NCBI GenBank assembly: GCA_022828595.1
Contig: JAKGHH010000002.1
Location: 85,962,076-86,026,075 of the forward strand
DNA from: Nelumbo lutea
Lineage: Eukaryota; Streptophyta; Magnoliopsida; Proteales; Nelumbonaceae
Reading direction: 5' to 3'
Length of the DNA: 64,000 nucleotides
Shown here: positions 22,453 through 34,588 of the stretch, one piece after another
How positions within the stretch are numbered: position 1 is the stretch's first letter
How the letters are laid out: the number at the start of each line of letters is the position of its first letter
Notes under the pieces: generated by a model
What the model was told of the DNA's origin: nothing
What the model saw: the letters and a program-made list of their open reading frames with translations, nothing else
Databases searched by the model: none
Made by a program: the position numbers and the translations under genes

Positions 22453-23663
22453 ACATCTGTCGAGAGAATCATTTTTTATGGGGCCAATTGTAGCTCCATC
22501 ATTTGAGTACACAGCTCTTTCAAGAACTTGGCATAGGACGGGACATAGTGGATCGCGTTGAGGAGAGGGAAGTTAATATGTACTTCCCGACTCTCTTCGT
22601 TGTGTATCTCTTTCTTCTTTCACAACTGCCTGACTGTGAGTGCAGTTGGAAAGGGAATTACGGGTTGGTTCACTAGAGGCTTTTCTTCTAAATTCTCCTT
22701 TCCTTTTTCTTACCCCCCCCCCAACTTATGGTCTTCCTCCTCCTTTTCTTCTTCACTAACACTCTTTTTCTCACACAGGTCCTCTAAAATTCTCTCACTC
22801 CTTAAGGTTGTAATAGCCTTGGTATTTTCAAGATGAGGGTCCTTAGGAGGTGGTTGAATCTGCTGTGGAGCAAAACCCAGTGACTGATTTCTAGGACTCA
22901 CAATTGGGTGACTCGGTAGTTGCCTTACTTCTCTCCTCTTCTTGGCTTCGGCTAGTTGTCCAATTCGGCTCTCTAATCTATTGATGGACTGCTGCTGATT
23001 TAGGATCAGCTGCTGAAGATGCATGAATTGATCATCTAATGTATGGGTCTGAGGAGGTTGTGGGTAAGCCTGATAAGGTTGGGCCGGTTGGGTCCTAGGA
23101 TATATCTGTTGGAATTGGCTCTACAGTTGTGGCCTCTAAAATTGTTGGGCCCTGGAGTTAGATGGATGGTATTGTTGTTGGGACTGTGTGTAGGTTTGAC
23201 ATGGTTGAGCCGATTGAGTCCCAGGGTAATCTTTGTACTCATAGTAGGTCTGGACTTCAGACCATTGAGAGTGCATATCTGGTAGGGGGGTTTCTTGGGC
23301 ATGGGCCTTGTAAGTGAACTTGGGTTGATTTTCCCACGCAGGGTTATATGGACTAAAGAATGGGTTAGCATTAGGTTGGAAAAATCTATTGGCTGCATGT
23401 ACTTGGTTTGGATTGACTGGTTATCATGGGCCTGCCGCAGGGCACAGGCTAACATAATGGGTTGGGCTTGCACAGATGGAACACGTTGGATAGGATGACA
23501 AGGTTGGGTATGGGCCACTTTGTTGACGATATGTAAGGACTTGGTCAATTTTGTTGGCCATCCCATTAATCTTGTCTAGTTTTCCAGACACATGGTTCCA
23601 ATCTATTCGTGCTTCAAGTTGGAAGCAGTTTCTCATTCCACAAACTCCAGCCATTGAATTCAT
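22453..23663 (-). pseudogene. Copy B gag with zinc knuckle, and start of protease
   Basis: On the minus strand the ATG at 23661-23663 opens MNSMAGVCGMRNCFQLEAR, followed by a perfect CCHC knuckle (CSICASPTHYVSLC). After frameshifts, the best preserved C-terminal part of this gag lies at 22710-23024: LNQQQSINRLESRIGQLAEA (a likely short coiled coil), a Pro-rich stretch, then LRSERILEDL and a Glu-rich tail. The protease begins near 22500 but is cut at 22453 by the deletion into the LTR. Confidence 0.82.
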
Positions 23664-25602
23664 TTTGTCTTATTTTGTTTTAACTCGCTTTTTCTTTTTT
23701 TTTTTTTTTTTGAAATTTTAAATTTAGAATTTGAATTTTAGTTTCAAATTTAGATTTTGAAATTTAAATTCTGAAATTTAAACTCAAATTTGAATTATTC
23801 TTTTTATTTTTTATTTTCTCCATTTTTAGTTTTTTTTTTTAATTTAAAATCATCAAATTTAATTCAAATTTGGATTTTGAAATTTAAACTTCTAAAATTT
23901 AAATTCAAATTTGATTTTTTATTTATTTTTCAATTTTCTCTTTTCTTTTTTAAATTCGAAATTTAAATTTTTGAATTTTAAATTCAAATACAGATTTTGA
24001 AATTTTAAATTCCTAAAATTTAAATTCAATTTTGAATTTTTTAAATTTAAAAATGCAAGCAACTCAATCACACAACCTAGGGGCTGACCTAGGGTTTCCT
24101 AAATTAGTGATTCAACTAATGTGAATCCTTTTAGGTTTACTTGGAATTACAAAAATTCCTTTGGTTAGCCAGGTAATAGGTGGGGATGTGGGAGGCTTCC
24201 CTTGATCTTGCAAGGACCTAATTAAGTAACCACAAAACCCACTTAGGCATAGCCGTTTAACCTCTTTCCTAAGACACCAACTGCCGGTTATGGGAAGTAA
24301 TCACAAGTTTCCCCAAAATTCAGCACACCTTTGAACCAAAAGTGAGACTCCCTAAAGGATCTTGCTATCCAAATTTTAAATTAGGGTTAGGGTGAACCAC
24401 CCGTGAAGGGTGGTGATTTTTCAGCCAAGGAAGGGTGATGAAATCCCCACCTTATATCATTTAAGTTGGATGCCCTTAAATGGATTAACAAAACAAAAAC
24501 AACCAAACAAAATGAATGCAACTAATTACAATGCATGAACAATTATTTCTAAAATGCAATTCAGCAATATAACATAAAATAATAAAGCAAACTAATTAAG
24601 CAAAATGAACAATTAAAATAATAAAAAGAAAACATAACACATTCTCAACTAGCAATGATAATTTAGCAATTAAATAAACCTATATGATGCATGCTCTAGA
24701 ATATGAAACCCTAAATGTTGGGATGAAAATGCAAAAATTTTAAAATATTAATTACTTTTTTATTTTTTTCAAATTTATTATTTTATTATTTATTTTATTT
24801 AGTTTTAATTTTTTTGTAATTTTTTTTAATTCGAAATTTTAAATTTAAATTTCAAAATTTGAAATTTAAATTAAAATTCAGATTCGAATTAAAATTTTAA
24901 TTTTAATTCAAATTCAAATTTTAAAATCAAATTCGAAAATTTAAACAATTTCCTATTTAACGATTCATTATTCAATTAATTAAATAAATAAATTAAATAA
25001 GGCAACAAATAATTATAACAAACAAAAAATAAAAGAATTGTTTATGCTAAAAAGATTAACAACTACTAAAATAAATTTTAACAAGAAAATTTCTATTCTA
25101 AAAATTAAGCCAAAAATAAAATAAACAAAAGAAAATTATGGGGCGATAAAAAATAAAATAAAATGAATTTTTTTTCTATTTTTTATTTGAATTAAAAGAA
25201 AAACACAAACCTACTAAGACAGAAATTGGAACAAGAAATTAAAATAAAGAAAGAAAAATAGATCTAGAAACAAAACGGAAGAAAAATAATACTAAAAAAA
25301 ATTGGGTCTAAAAAATTAATTCAAAATTCAAAAATCACTATTCAACCAATAAAAGAGTTCGAAAATAAAAAAGACCAAAAATAAAATGGGATGACTACAC
25401 CTGAAATGCAATCCAATTATTTTTCTCTTCTCTTCTCTCCTACAGTTCCACAATGCTCCGGTACCCCAACTTTCGCTATTTTGTCCTACAAAATCAAAGA
25501 GAACTAAGAATTAATCTGAGATAATGGATCAAGTAATCAAACGAAGATAAAAAATAATGAAACAGATCTAGATAAAGCAAATAAAATTTTTTCTCCATTG
25601 CG
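23664..25602 (-). other. Copy B leader with AAATTT-type arrays
   Basis: About 1.94 kb is collinear with the Athila-A leader in reverse. AT arrays lie at 23700-24055 and 24830-24960. The conserved block with 'cctatatgatgcatgctcta' is at 24670-24700. No gene is seen. Confidence 0.78.
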
Positions 25603-25620
25603 TCCTCGGTAGTGGCACCA
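25603..25620 (-). other. Primer binding site of copy B
   Basis: On the minus strand it reads TGGTGCCACTACCGAGGA, a mutated tRNA-Asp-type Athila site, six bases from the LTR edge at 25627. Confidence 0.8.
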
Positions 25621-25626
25621 AAAACT

Positions 25627-27005
25627 TGGTGTATCCGAAAGTGTGTCATTAATCACATCGAAACACTAGTTTAGAGATTTACAAATTGTTCCAGTCCTTC
25701 CGTAACCTAAGACAATGTAGTACATGGTGAGGAAGGGGTCAAACCCACAGGGAATTGAGGGAAAATTATTATTTTCTCATTTCGGACAAATAAAAAGAAA
25801 ATGAAATTGGGAATTGCTGAAAATAAGAAAGTAAAATCTATTAATGCTGAAATTAAAGGTTCGGAGTTAAACATGACAATAATTAAAATTCAGAAATTAA
25901 AAGAGTACTAAAATCAACAAAAAATAAATAAATAAAAGTGATCCAAAGTTCGGATCCAGTGGCAGTAGCTGCAGATTGGCTGGACAGCTTGCAGGATCCC
26001 CTCTTGACAAGAACTGGGCATCCCTCCCTTCTTCAGCCTTCAAACCCCTCAAGACACCATAGCCTTGAACTGGACGAATTCGGATATGCAAAACGAACAA
26101 AAATTAAATCTAAAGGACAGTTGGAATAAAAATAATAGAAAAGAAAATAAAGAAAATAAAGAAACGGTTGATCAGACCCAATGGCGGTAGTTGCAGATTG
26201 GTTGAACAACTTGCAAGAACCCCTCCTAACAAGAACCGGGCGTGCCCCCCTTTTACAACCCTTGAACTCCTCAAGAAATCTTAGCCTTGTGAATTGGGTG
26301 AATTGACCAACCCCTTCTCCAGGGCCCCTAGGGTCCTTTTTATAGAGAATGGTGGATATAACTGGACTTAGAGAGAAAGAAGGGGGTGGCAGCTGGGTTT
26401 TAGCAAAAATATGGGTGCCCTGGGGTTTAGAATGAAGGGTTAGGATGGTTCTAGGATGATCCTAAGGCTAAGAAGAAAATGAGAGGGAACTCAATATTAT
26501 GTAAGGCTGAGATTTAATGGCTAAAGGTTGAATGGTGAGGATTAGAAGTTAGGTGGCTCCCTAGGGTTAGAATGCTAAAAGGAGAGTGCCCTAGAATGGA
26601 TGATGGAGATTAGAAGGGATGGAAGATGAGGATTTAGCAGTTAGGAGCGGCTAGGGTTTGTTAAGGATGATAAGAATGAGTGGAGAGGTGTCGTAGGGTT
26701 TTTTAAGGAGAGGGGAATATGCTAATACAGTAGGAGGGGCGCCATTCTGGGTTTAGCAGATAGGAGGCGCCCTCCTATGCTCAGTTTTTCACAAAAACAC
26801 CCCCTCTCTCAGTTGGACTTCACACCAGCTTCCCAAAAATTGCATTTCAGCCTTGAAACTCTCCCAATTTTCCACAAGATTTGCACGGAGACCCTCGGAG
26901 GTCAATGTATTGAATTTAACTAGGAAGATGGCACATTTTGACTATTCTAAGGCCGAAAATACCCCTGAAATGATGCCCTTAAGCCATCAAAATACAGAGT
27001 TATCA
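25627..27005 (-). repeat. Central LTR shared by copies B and C
   Basis: This complete 1,379-bp LTR starts TGGTGTATCCG and ends GAGTTATCA. It is the 5' LTR of copy B (primer site to its left) and the 3' LTR of copy C (purine tract complement 'cacccccaacttaat' to its right, 27006-27020). It contains the family's internal duplication (25935-26060 and 26160-26300). Confidence 0.88.
26337..26344 (-). promoter_or_regulatory. TATA box of central Athila LTR
   Basis: TATAAAAA on the minus strand, within 'ctctataaaaagg', aligns with the TATA boxes at 14076 and 35278. Confidence 0.65.
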
Positions 27006-27514
27006 CACCCCCAACTTAATCATTGCTAGTCCCTTAGCAATGTAGTCTTAAAATTACATTGAGCATAGAGACTTTCCCTTCTCAAGATCATCCTGACAGA
27101 ATTAGTCAAGATTCTTGATTTGAGAATTGTCAAACTCTGTATAGATTGGTATTGGGCTTAAGGGGTAAAACTATCTTACTTTGAATATTACAGAAACTTG
27201 GCTTAAAAATCTTATTTACCCTTCCATTTGCAGATTGTCTTGATAAGCTAAGATTGATTTTTAAAATCAGACATGTATTCTTCTTATCATTTTTGGCAAT
27301 GGATTTCTACCCCTAAACTTGATTTGCACACTTATTTCTATTTTTACCTTCCACTGTTTGACGCGAATCTCAAGACTTGCCTTAAGTGAAGAGACCCGGT
27401 TACTAAGTGTTAGGTGATTGTCTTTGGGATTCCCTTTTCTGTTTGACGCAAATCTTGACACTTAACTTAGGTGAAGAGACTCAGTTACTAAGTCTACGGT
27501 ATCCATTGACATTT

Positions 27515-27562
<48 letters not shown>

Positions 27563-28062
27563 GCAACACTGTTCAAGGCAATCCGCTATTTCTAACAATT
27601 TGAAGAATTTTTGTCTAATTTCTCAATCTTTCTCTTCTTATCTTTGTAGGGGCAAACTTAGTAGAATATTCCAATTTCTAAATGGGTTCGACAATATTCA
27701 AATGAGACCAATTTTGACTCCTATCATTTGCTACAAATTTCTACAAAATTTGATATTCTTTTATCAATTTCCTTAACTTTTTCTGTTTGGTAATCTCTTT
27801 TAATGGAAAAGAAAAAAAAAATCAATGAAATTTTATATCTACATATTTAAGGGCTTAGATTCTCAATTTTTTTTTCATTTTTCTCTCTCTTTCCTCACCC
27901 CTCAACTTAAATGCCATTGTCCCCAATGGCATGACTAGAATGATACAAAGGGCCTTGGGCCAAAGGGAACAATCAATAGGGTTTTCTTGAGGAGTTCAAG
28001 GTCTGCCAACTGGTCTAAAATCAAGAACCAAAAACTCTAATCCTAAAATCAGGAACACTAAA
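27006..28062 (-). other. Copy C 3' untranslated region with (CT)n microsatellite
   Basis: About 1.06 kb of non-coding sequence lies between the 3' LTR and the solo copia LTR, and continues at 30015. It starts with the polypurine tract (minus strand ATTAAGTTGGGGGTG). At 27519-27558 there is a perfect (CT)20 run. Two similar segments with 'gaagagactc/cggttactaagt' (27388 and 27474) form an imperfect repeat about 86 bp apart. I see no conserved coding frame. Confidence 0.72.
27519..27558. repeat. (CT)20 microsatellite
   Basis: Twenty uninterrupted CT units lie within the 3' region of copy C. Confidence 0.97.
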
Positions 28063-30014
28063 TGAAGGGATAGGATATCCATCACATGGACACCCAAATC
28101 TTGCAGAATGGACTGGGCGAATTTCAAAAATTTACCCCATCTTTGCAAGGAATCGAATTCCCTATTTTAAAAGAACATATTTTTCAAGGATCAATCTTGA
28201 ACCATTAACCGAACTTGATCTGAACCAAAAGGAGTAGGAGGGAGGGTGTACCTGATTTGGAGAAACAGTATCTCTCAATGGAGGTGTTCACGCTCAAGGA
28301 AGGATCCAAAATCTGCTCCCACTGAAGATGGCGCAGTGCAGGATGGAGCAGAATCAGCAATGTTCTTCCAAAAGAACTTGACCCTTCGCAAGAATCAACA
28401 TGATGGCTTGTGAATACAGCCCCAATCAATCTTTTCCCCAAAAGATTGGTATCAAGATCAAATCTTGATTACTCCTGTAGAGAGTAGGAGATCGAACTAT
28501 TGGAGGTGGTGGCTGCAGGAAGGAGGCGGCAAGAGAGTATTCGCAGGGTGCAAAATTCTCTCTTCTTGTGATTTCAGCTCTGAAGAGAATTGAACATCAA
28601 TCAATAATCGTTGCCGCCCCTTTATCCTTTCATAATCTTAAAGGGATCAACTCCTAATCCCATTAGGAGTTGCTGATCCAAATCATATTTGGATTATAAG
28701 TCCCTTTAAGTGATAAGGGATAACCCTTATCTTATCTGCAGATCATATCAGCCATCTCCTAATCTAATTAGGAGGCTTCTAGATCTAAATCTTATTTAGA
28801 TCTTGGACTTTCTAAGTGGATAGGGTCTAGGCCCAATCCTATCAGCTAATCCATCTATGAATTCGCCCCCTTTTTAATTGACTGATCAAATCAGCCTAGT
28901 TCGAAATGGGCTTAAGGCCCATTTAAGGTTATGTACTAACTTAGCCTTCCAAACTGCTGCCTAGTTGGGCTTTCTTGTATGGCATGGGACCCAAACATTG
29001 ATCTACACATCAGTCACATGGGTTCAGCCCAGCCTTTGTTACAAGGCCTGACCGAATACACTGTTATGGACAGTGCACCCCATGAAACCCATCTCATGGG
29101 CTCTATGGGCCCAACACTTACCCTAAGTGGTCCCTGGGCCAAGCCACCTTGTAACACCCAAGGACTTGGGCAGATGCAAGATTAACCCATCAGGTATTAT
29201 CCTCAATGGTCTTACACTTAACCTCTCATCCCATAATGATCAAACACTGCCCAACAAGGGAGGACCTCTCCCTCGACTACAAGGAACAGTGTTGCACTGT
29301 CTGCTTATATGGATCCCGGGAATTAAAACCTTCTTGCAAACATTTTGAAACCATAATATATATACTTTTATATCTCATATAAAATATATTTTGCAAAACA
29401 AATCTCAACGATTGAAATCGACTGCCGACAGTCTTGCTTTCCATCAGAGAGAGTGCATCCCCGATCATTACCTTTGTCTGACAAAGGAGCTGATCCTGTC
29501 ACTATGATCACCCACTCAGATGAATTCTCAAACTGTCCCAACATACCCAGGTTTTGACCCCTGCTAAGGATCTCACTGATTGGTATATCAAAGGCAACCC
29601 AATCTGACACCTAGTGTAGTATCATAATCGATTTTAGGGGTCGGTTGTAACTTTCCAGTTTTTGCCTATCAATCTCCAAGGTCCAGGGCAATACTAGAAA
29701 TCTGGTCTAGTTCATAGATTCAATTAATCCCACACTGTATGTGCCTAGGATCTCACCCTGGCAGCTGAGACAGGCCACCCCAACCGACTTGACGGCACCA
29801 TAGTGTCAGCCTTGTCAGGATAGGTCTCCCCAGACCGACCCACTGGCTGTGAACATTCTAAACTAACACGAGTCTCATTAAGTGTCCAGTTTAAGGGTAT
29901 TACAAAGAAACATACCAAGGGAACATGAATCAAATATGCACTTTTATTCATTTACAATAACTCATAAAGTACATCATTCTGATTGAAGCTAAGGGCATAC
30001 AAAACTGTCTAACA
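28063..30014 (-). mobile_element. Copia solo LTR with perfect target-site duplication CTAAA
   Basis: A complete 1,952-bp LTR of the window's copia family starts TGAAGGGATAGG and ends ACTGTCTAACA. It is flanked by CTAAA at 28058-28062 and 30015-30019. There is no internal sequence, so it is the product of LTR-LTR recombination. It sits inside the 3' region of Athila copy C and is younger than that element. It is the best reference for LTR length in this family. Confidence 0.95.
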
Positions 30015-30180
30015 CTAAAAACTATGTTGGTTGCTTCCCAACTAGTGCTAAGTTTAACATCTTCAGCAAGACACATTCATGCACTGTTCTCATCTATACT
30101 CTCCGACTCACTTTCCTCTTCATACAAACAAGGCTCAGACTAGGCTAACCATGGGGTAGACAAGTCATTTAAAAAGTCAT
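30015..30180 (-). other. Copy C, end of coding region and start of 3' UTR
   Basis: On the minus strand, a short tail after the protease (DDFLNDLSTPWLA, then stop and an acidic stretch) leads straight into 'gcactagttgggaagcaacc'. This resembles the conserved block that follows the pol stop in many Athila-like elements. RT, RNase H and integrase are therefore not merely truncated at an element edge; the element passes directly from protease to 3' UTR. Confidence 0.65.
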
Positions 30181-30718
30181 CCACTATATCTACCTTGAAC
30201 TTAACTTCCCCTAGGATTGGATACTTAGAGGCACTAAAAATGTTTAACTAGACTTTCTACTCCCCTAATAAAATGTCCATTTCTCTCGATTTACAATTGA
30301 TGTTTGTATTGGTCGTTGCTAGAAACGGACATCTTAAGATTATTGGGATATGGTTTAGTTCCTCGGTTAGGGTCATGTCTAGGACAATAAAATCCAATGG
30401 GAAGTGACAACCCTCTACCCAGACAATGACGTCCTCAATAACACCTCGAGGAGTCTTGACTGACCAAACAGCGAGTTGCAGAATGACCGAGGTAGGTTCT
30501 AACTCATTGATCCTAAACTTATCATGAATAATGGATGGAAGCAGATTTATACTGGCCCCAAGATCCAATAGGGCCCAATTGAAGGTGATTCCGGAGATGA
30601 CATAGCTTACGAGAGAAGCACCAAGGTCTTTTATTTTTCGAGGAAATTGGTTTAAGAGAGTTGCACTAACATCTATTGAGAGCATCATTTTTTGTAGGGC
30701 CGATTTTGGCTCCATCAT
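30181..30718 (-). pseudogene. Copy C protease
   Basis: An open stretch of 153 codons on the minus strand starts MMEPKSALQKMML. It holds ALLDLGASINLLPS with the catalytic DLGAS intact, VIEDVIVWVEGCHFPLDF and IIL(R)CPFLATTNT, with RC where most Athila proteases have GR. It ends at MDILLGE, and the frame continues after a stop. It is the best preserved protease of the three copies. It would process gag in trans or in cis if expressed. Confidence 0.85.
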
Positions 30719-31871
30719 TTGAGTACACAGCTCTTTGAAGAACTTGGCATAGGACGGGACATAGTGGATCGCGTTGAGGAGAGGGAAGTTAATATGGACT
30801 TCCCAACTCTCTTCGTTGTGGAACTCTTTCTTCTTTCACAACTGCCCGACTGTGAGTGTAGTTGGAAAGGGAACTACGGGTTGGATCACTATAGGCTCTT
30901 CTTCTAAATTCTCCTTCCCTTTTTCTTCCCCGCCCCCCCCAACTTATGGTCTTCCTCCTCATTTTCTTCTTCACTAAGTCTCTTTTTCTCACACTCGTCC
31001 TCTAAAATCCCCTCACTCTTTAAGGATGTAATAGCCTTGGTATTTTCAAGCTGAGGGTCCCTAGGTGGTGGTTGAATCTACTATGGAGGAAAACCTGGTG
31101 GCTGATTTCTAGGATTCGCAACCAGGTGGCTCGGTAGTTGCCTTACTTCTCTCCTCTTCTTGGCTTCGGCTAGCTATCCTATTTGGCTCTCTAATCTATT
31201 GATGGGTTATTGCTGATTTAGGATCAGCTGCTGAAGATGCATGAATTGATCATCTAATGTACGGGTCTAAGGAGGTTGTGGGTAAGCTTGATAAGGTTGG
31301 GCCAGTTGGGTCCTAGGATACATTTCTGGAATTGGCTCTACACTTGTGGTCTCTGAAATTGTTAGGCCATGGAGTTAGATGGATGGTATTGTTGTTGGGA
31401 CTATGTGTAGATTTGACATGGTTGAGCCGGTTGAGTCCCAGGGTAATCTTTGTACTCCCAGTGGGTCTGGACTTCAAACCATTGAGAGTGCATATCTGGT
31501 AGGGGGGGTTCTTGAGCTTGGGCCTTGTAAGTGAATTTGGGTTGATTTTCCCACCGAGGGTTATATGGAGTAAAGAATGGGTTAGCATTGGGTTGGAAAA
31601 ATCTGCTGGCTACATGTACTTGATTTGGTCTGACTGGTTGACATGGGCCTGCCGTAGGGCACTGGCTAACATGATGGGCCAGGCTTGCTTAGATGGAACA
31701 CGTTGGATAGGATGACAAAGTTGGGTATGGGCCACTTTGTTGACGATATGCAAGCACTTGGTCAATTTTGTCGGCCATCCCATTAATCTTGTCCAATTTT
31801 CGAGACACATGGTTCCAATCTATTTGTGCCTCAAGTTGGAAGCAGTTTCTCATTCCACAAACTCTAGCCAT
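30719..31871 (-). pseudogene. Copy C gag C-terminal half
   Basis: It starts at the ATG at 31869-31871 (MARVCGMRNCFQLEAQIDW); the upstream ATG used by copies A and B is mutated to ATA. The frame holds for 60 codons to the first cysteines of the zinc knuckle. Frameshifts then break the Gln/Asn/Pro-rich tail and the NQQQ coiled-coil block. Order and content match copies A and B. Confidence 0.8.
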
Positions 31872-34564
31872 TGAATTCTATTTATTTTATTTTGTTTTAA
31901 TCCCCCCCCTTTTTTTGAAATTTTAAATGTACATTTTGAATTTTAATTTCAATTTTATATTTTGAAATTTAAATTCTAAAATTTAAAATTTTCAAATTTA
32001 AATTCAAATTTGGATTTTGAAATTTAAACTCCTGAAATTTAATTTCAAATTTGATTTTTTTAAATTTTTTCATTTTCTCTTTTCTTTTTTGAATTTGAAA
32101 TTTAAATTTTTGAAATTTAAATTCAAATTCAGATTTTGGAATTTTAATTTCCCAAAATTTAAATTCAAATTTTAATTTTTAAAATTGAAAAAATGCAAGC
32201 AACTCAATCACACGACCTAGGGGCTGACCTAGGGTTTCCTAAACTAGTGGTTCAACTAATGTGAATCCTTTTAAGTTCACTTGGAATTACATCACTTCCT
32301 TTGGTTAGCCAGGTAAGAGGTGGGAATGTGGGCGGCTCCTCTTGCTCTCACAAGGACCTAATTAAGTAACCACAAAACCCGCTTTGGCATAGCCATTTAT
32401 CCTCTTTCCTTAGACACCAACCGCCGGTTATGAAAAGTAATTACAAGTTTTTCTAAAATTCAGCACACCTTTGAACCAAATGTGGGGCTTCCCTAAAGGA
32501 TCTTGCTATCCAAATTTTAAATTAGAGTTAGGGTAACCGCACGTGAAGGGTGGTGATTTTTTTGGGCAAAGGAAGGGTTATGAAATACCCACCTTATCTT
32601 CTTTAAATGGAATTGCCCTTAAGTAGATTAATGGGAAGACAAAATAAATAAAGCAAATGCAACTAACTACAATGCATGAACAATTATTTCTAAAATGCAA
32701 TTCAGCAATATAACATAAAAGAATAAAATAAACTAAGCAAGAGAATCAATTAAAATAATAAAATGAAGGAAAACCTAACACATTCACAACTAGCTATGAT
32801 AATCAATTAAATAAACCTATATGATGCATGCTCTAGAAAATGAAACCCTAAATGTTGGAATGCAAAAATTAAATTAGTTTTCCTTTTCTTTTTTTTTATT
32901 TTTTATATTTATTTTTTTATTTTTTTATATACTTTTTGAAATTCGAAAATTTAAATTTAAATTTAAATATCGAAATTTGAAATTCAAATTCAAATTCAAA
33001 TTTAGGTTTGAATTTAAATCTAAATTCAAAATTTAAAAAATGCAAGCAAATCAACCACACGCCCAAGGGGCTGACTTAGGGTTTCCTAAACTAGTGGATC
33101 AACCAATGTGAATCCTCTTAGGTTCACTTGGAATTACACCCTTCCTTTGGTTAGGCTGGTAAGAGGTGGGGATGTGGTAGGCTTCCCTTGATCTCGCAAG
33201 GACCTAATTAAGTAACCACAAAACCCACTTAGGCGTAGCCGTTTAACCTCTTTCCTAAGACACCAACTGTCGGTTATGGGAAGTAATCATAAGTTTCCCC
33301 AAAATTCAGCACACCTTAAAACTAAAAGTGAGGCTCCCTAAAGGATCTTGCTATCCAAATTTTAAATTAGGGTTAGGGTGAATCACATGTGAAGGGTGGT
33401 AATTTTTCAGCCAAGGAAGGGTGATGAAATCCCCACCTTATCTTATTTAAGTTGGATGCCCTTAAATGGATTAATGAAACAAAAACTATCAAACAAAATG
33501 AATGCAACTAATTACAATGCATGAACAATTATTTCTAAAATGCAATTCAGCAATATAACATAAAATAATAAAGCAAACAAATTAATCAAAATGAACAATT
33601 AAAATAATAAAAGGAAAACCTAACACATTCACAACTAGCAATGATAACTTAACAATTAAATAAACCTATATGATGCATGCTCTAGAATATGAAACCCTAA
33701 ATGTTGTGATCCAAATGAAAAACTTTTAAAATATTAATTATTAATTATTTAATTTTTTGATCTTTTTATTTTATCTATTTTTAATTTTTTTGTATTTTTT
33801 TTAATTTGAATTTTGAAATTTAAATTTCCAAATTTGAAATTCAAATTCAAATTCAAATTCAGATTTGAATTAAAATTAAAATTTAAATTCAAATTCAAAA
33901 TTTAAATAATATCCTATTTAATGATTCATTATTCAATTAGATAAATAAATTAAGTAAATAAGGCAATAAATAATGATAACAAATAGAAAATAAAAAATTA
34001 ATTATTCTAAAAATATTAACAACTACTAAAATTAATTCAAACAAAATAATTTCTATTTTCAAAATTAAACCGAAAATAAAATAAACAAAAGAAAATTATG
34101 GGGCAATAAAAAAATCAAATAAAATGAACATTTTTCTATTTCTTAACTAAAATAAAAGAAAAACACAAACCTAAAAATATAGAAATTTGAACAAAAAATT
34201 AAAATAAAGAAAGAAAAATAGATTTAGAAACAAAACGAAAGAAAAATAATACTAAAAAATCAGATCTAAAAAAGTTAATTAAAAATTCGAAAATGACTAT
34301 TCAACAAAAAAAAAGAGTTCAAAAATAAAAAAAAAGTCAAAAATTAAATGGGATGACTACACCTGAAACGCAATCCAATTAATCTTCTCTTTTCTCCTCT
34401 CCCACAATCTCGCAATGCTCCGGTACCCCACGTTTCACTATTTTGTCCTGCAAAATCAAAGAGAACTAAGAATTAATCAGAAATAACGGATCAAGTAATC
34501 AAATGAAAATAAAAAAATAATGAACAGATCTGGATAAAGCGAATAAAAAGTTTTCTCCATTGTG
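31872..34564 (-). other. Copy C leader, enlarged by a tandem duplication
   Basis: The leader is about 2.7 kb against 1.9 kb in copies A and B. The extra length is a second copy of the conserved central block plus AT arrays (see 32190-33900). The remainder is collinear with copy B. Confidence 0.78.
32190..33900. repeat. Tandem duplication of about 850 bp in the copy C leader
   Basis: The block beginning 'aatgcaagcaactcaatcac' at about 32192 recurs at about 33039 as 'aatgcaagcaaatcaaccac'. The same order of landmarks follows (rule-like 'ggggctgac', 'tgatgcatgctctagaa'). Both copies end in AAATTT-type arrays, so misalignment between arrays is the likely cause. The two copies differ at many positions, so the event is not recent. 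Confidence 0.85.
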
Positions 34565-34582
34565 TTCCCGGCAACGGCACCA
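34565..34582 (-). other. Primer binding site of copy C
   Basis: On the minus strand it reads TGGTGCCGTTGCCGGGAA, the best preserved tRNA-Asp-type Athila site in the window, six bases from the LTR edge at 34589. Confidence 0.87.
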
Positions 34583-34588
34583 AAAACT

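Noticed and set aside
22558..22836. Plus-strand ORFs with Ser/Phe-rich products in copies B and C
   Set aside because: They are the complement of the Glu/Lys-rich end of gag (22710-23024 and 30789-31000). Composition explains them.
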